64,000 bases of DNA from Lacinutrix jangbogonensis. GTDB taxonomy: Bacteria; Bacteroidota; Bacteroidia; Flavobacteriales; Flavobacteriaceae. Where the stretch lies: contig NZ_JSWF01000025.1 in NCBI RefSeq assembly GCF_000797445.1, positions 186,001 to 250,000 on the forward strand. Direction: 5' to 3'. Below the pieces are notes generated by a model, which saw only the letters and a program-made list of their open reading frames with translations, was not told the origin of the DNA and searched no databases. A program made the position numbers and the translations under genes. Below, in pieces: positions 62,325-64,000 of the stretch (positions are counted from its first letter, which is position 1; each line of letters opens with the position of its first letter).

Positions 62325-64000
62325 GACAGTCAACATAAATTTAGCAGGTATATTTTTTCACATAGATGAAAATGCATACTTAAAATTACAGCGCTATCTT
62401 GAGGCTATAAAACGTTCATTTACAGACTCTCAAGGACGATCAGAAATAATTTCAGACATAGAAGCACGTATCTCCGAATTATTTTTAGAACGTATAATAA
62501 ACGATAAACAAGTTATTGGTAACAAAGAAGTTGACGAGGTTATTACCATTATGGGACAACCTGAAGACTACCTTGTGGATGATGAGATATTTGAAGACGA
62601 ACCTCAACAAAGAACGCATACAAAAGGAAGAAATAAAAAACTATATAGAGACACTGAGAACTCTTACGTAGGTGGTGTTTCTTCTGGGTTAGCACATTAT
62701 TTTGGAATGGATGCTATTTGGGTTAGAATTATATGGCTAGTATTAGTTATTGGTGGTTTTGGTACTGGAGTATTAATATATATTCTACTTTGGATATTGG
62801 TTCCAGAAGCTAAAACTACTTCTGAAAAAATTCTAATGACTGGTAAAAACGTTACCATATCTAACATCGAAAAAAAAATTCGTGATGGGTTTGGAACTGT
62901 TTCAGACAGTGTTGGGCAAAATTTGCAAACCGCAGGCGATAAACTAAAAGAAGGCTTCGAATCTGCAAGTGATAACCTTTCAAACTCCGTTAAAAATATA
63001 GATGTAAACAAATCAACAAACAGAATAAAGTCAAGTTCACAGACCTTTTTCGATACTATTGCAGATATTTTTATGTTCTTCTTAAAAATCTTCGCAAAAT
63101 TTATTGGAATCATTTTAATGATTGCAGGAGCTGCAGGTTTTATAGCGACTACAGTTGCTTTTATCTCTGCAAATTTTATAGATCGCCTAAATTTTGGTGA
63201 TTCGGATATAATGTATTGGTCAGAAGCCTCTAACACACCATTTTGGTTAGTAGGTTCAATGTTATACTTTTTAATAGGTATTCCACTCTTATTATTATTT
63301 TATTTAGGTCTTAAAATTTTAGTAAACAATCTAAGATCAATTGGTAACGTAGCAAAATTCACACTCCTAGGGATTTGGTTACTAGCATTAATTGGCATCT
63401 GTATAGTTGGCGCAAAACAAGGCTTATCATATAGCGAAAAAGCACCTTCTATTTCAAATGAAAAAATAGAAAGCATCACAAAAAATGATACTTTATTTCT
63501 TTCAATGAAAAATAACGAAACATACGCAGAAGGCTATTACAGAGATTTTCATAATTTTAGAAATGCTTTTGATGACAATGGAAATAAAATATCGTTTGCA
63601 AGAAGTGTCGCTTTTAGAATTCGCTCTACTAGAGATAGCATCGCCAAAATTAAAGTGGTAAAAACAGCAAGAAATTCATCTTTTGATTCGGCTAAAAAAT
63701 TAGCAGACAACATTATTTATGAATATGAATTAATTGGTAATGAATTACTTTTAGACAATCACATCATTATTCCAAATGAAGACATGAAAAGAGATCAACG
63801 CGTTGAAGTAACTATATATTTACCTATAGGAACTACTCTTTTTGCTGAAGAAAACACACATAGATTTCATACTAATAATTGTTTATTATCAAAAACCGAA
63901 GAAGGTCATTTTCTAACCGTTGCAAATGGTAAATTAATATGTAATGATTGCGAAGAAGACAACGACGATGACACTTTTGAAATCGACGTAAACATTAACA
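62317..64000 (+). CDS. PspC-domain protein, partial at the window end
   Basis: The frame from the ATG at 62317 stays open to the last base, over 561 codons. An N-terminal cytoplasmic domain (NLAGIFFHIDENAYLKLQRY, then SDIEARISELFLERI) is followed by the PspC domain (KKLYRDTENSYVGGVSSGLA, HYFGMDAIWVRIIW) with its membrane helix. Two or three more helices follow in the middle and a beta-rich part leads to the end. It overlaps PadR by 8 bp. In the phage-shock family PspC acts in membrane stress; the long C-terminal part is typical of Bacteroidota versions. Confidence 0.92.
   Translation, partial: MNKTVNINLAGIFFHIDENAYLKLQRYLEAIKRSFTDSQGRSEIISDIEARISELFLERIINDKQVIGNKEVDEVITIMGQPEDYLVDDEIFEDEPQQRTHTKGRNKKLYRDTENSYVGGVSSGLAHYFGMDAIWVRIIWLVLVIGGFGTGVLIYILLWILVPEAKTTSEKILMTGKNVTISNIEKKIRDGFGTVSDSVGQNLQTAGDKLKEGFESASDNLSNSVKNIDVNKSTNRIKSSSQTFFDTIADIFMFFLKIFAKFIGIILMIAGAAGFIATTVAFISANFIDRLNFGDSDIMYWSEASNTPFWLVGSMLYFLIGIPLLLLFYLGLKILVNNLRSIGNVAKFTLLGIWLLALIGICIVGAKQGLSYSEKAPSISNEKIESITKNDTLFLSMKNNETYAEGYYRDFHNFRNAFDDNGNKISFARSVAFRIRSTRDSIAKIKVVKTARNSSFDSAKKLADNIIYEYELIGNELLLDNHIIIPNEDMKRDQRVEVTIYLPIGTTLFAEENTHRFHTNNCLLSKTEEGHFLTVANGKLICNDCEEDNDDDTFEIDVNIN

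Noticed and set aside
1-64000. tRNA or rRNA genes
   Set aside because: No cloverleaf-like GGTTCGA-type arms or rRNA-like blocks were noticed in the gaps. A dedicated scan was not possible.

Overview
The window is low-GC, gene-dense DNA from a member of the Flavobacteriaceae (Bacteroidota). The signs are promoters of the TTG-N19-TAnnTTTG type, LytS/LytTR two-component pairs, a TonB-dependent receptor with a carboxypeptidase-like N-terminal domain, a VPS10-like Asp-box propeller protein, DUF6624, DUF4870, PspC and 2TM families, and an AT-rich coding style. The genus cannot be fixed from the sequence alone; a marine genus is a guess. No rRNA or tRNA gene was seen.

Layout. 0-23.8 kb is mostly ordinary chromosome: a DUF6624 pair, a sensor kinase/regulator pair, an M1 peptidase, a BlaI regulator with an unusual M56 peptidase-amidase fusion, an AAA ATPase/VWA pair, an Asp-box protein, Cu/Zn superoxide dismutase, a Fic protein, and a kinase-2TM-2TM-regulator operon. 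A MutS-like gene here is broken by an in-frame TAA. 23.9-26.3 kb holds a lipoprotein, a muramidase and a membrane protein, separated by near-identical terminator hairpins.

26.4-31.5 kb is a same-strand accessory array of conflict-type genes: a TIR-SLATT pair, a secreted orphan, a frameshifted PD-(D/E)XK-like nuclease, and a 4-TM protein coupled to a DGQHR protein with an in-frame TAG. Each unit is followed within about 15 bp by a related intergenic element with attC-like inverted ends, so the array looks like gene cassettes. 31.6-36.5 kb is a contractile-injection-system (CIS) accessory island: a ribosome-inactivating protein homologue with all five catalytic residues of ricin A chain, an orphan C-terminal domain of a CIS tape-measure protein, a secreted metalloprotease with a ricin-type lectin domain, a VgrG-like spike and a PAAR tip. 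No sheath, tube, baseplate or ATPase gene is present, so the island would need a core machine encoded elsewhere.

36.6-64 kb returns to chromosome: a DoxX-like protein, a TonB receptor preceded by about 0.7 kb of ~100-bp tandem repeats, type II NADH dehydrogenase flanked by direct copies of a dispersed repeat, an ECF sigma factor operon, lipid and nucleotide housekeeping genes, the MoxR/DUF58/DUF4350/DUF4129 cluster with RDD and SpoIIM genes, a divergent dps/oxyR pair, and a DUF4870-PadR-PspC group that runs off the end.

The best candidates for something undescribed are the RIP-bearing CIS island, the TIR-SLATT pair, and the cassette-like array that carries the conflict genes.
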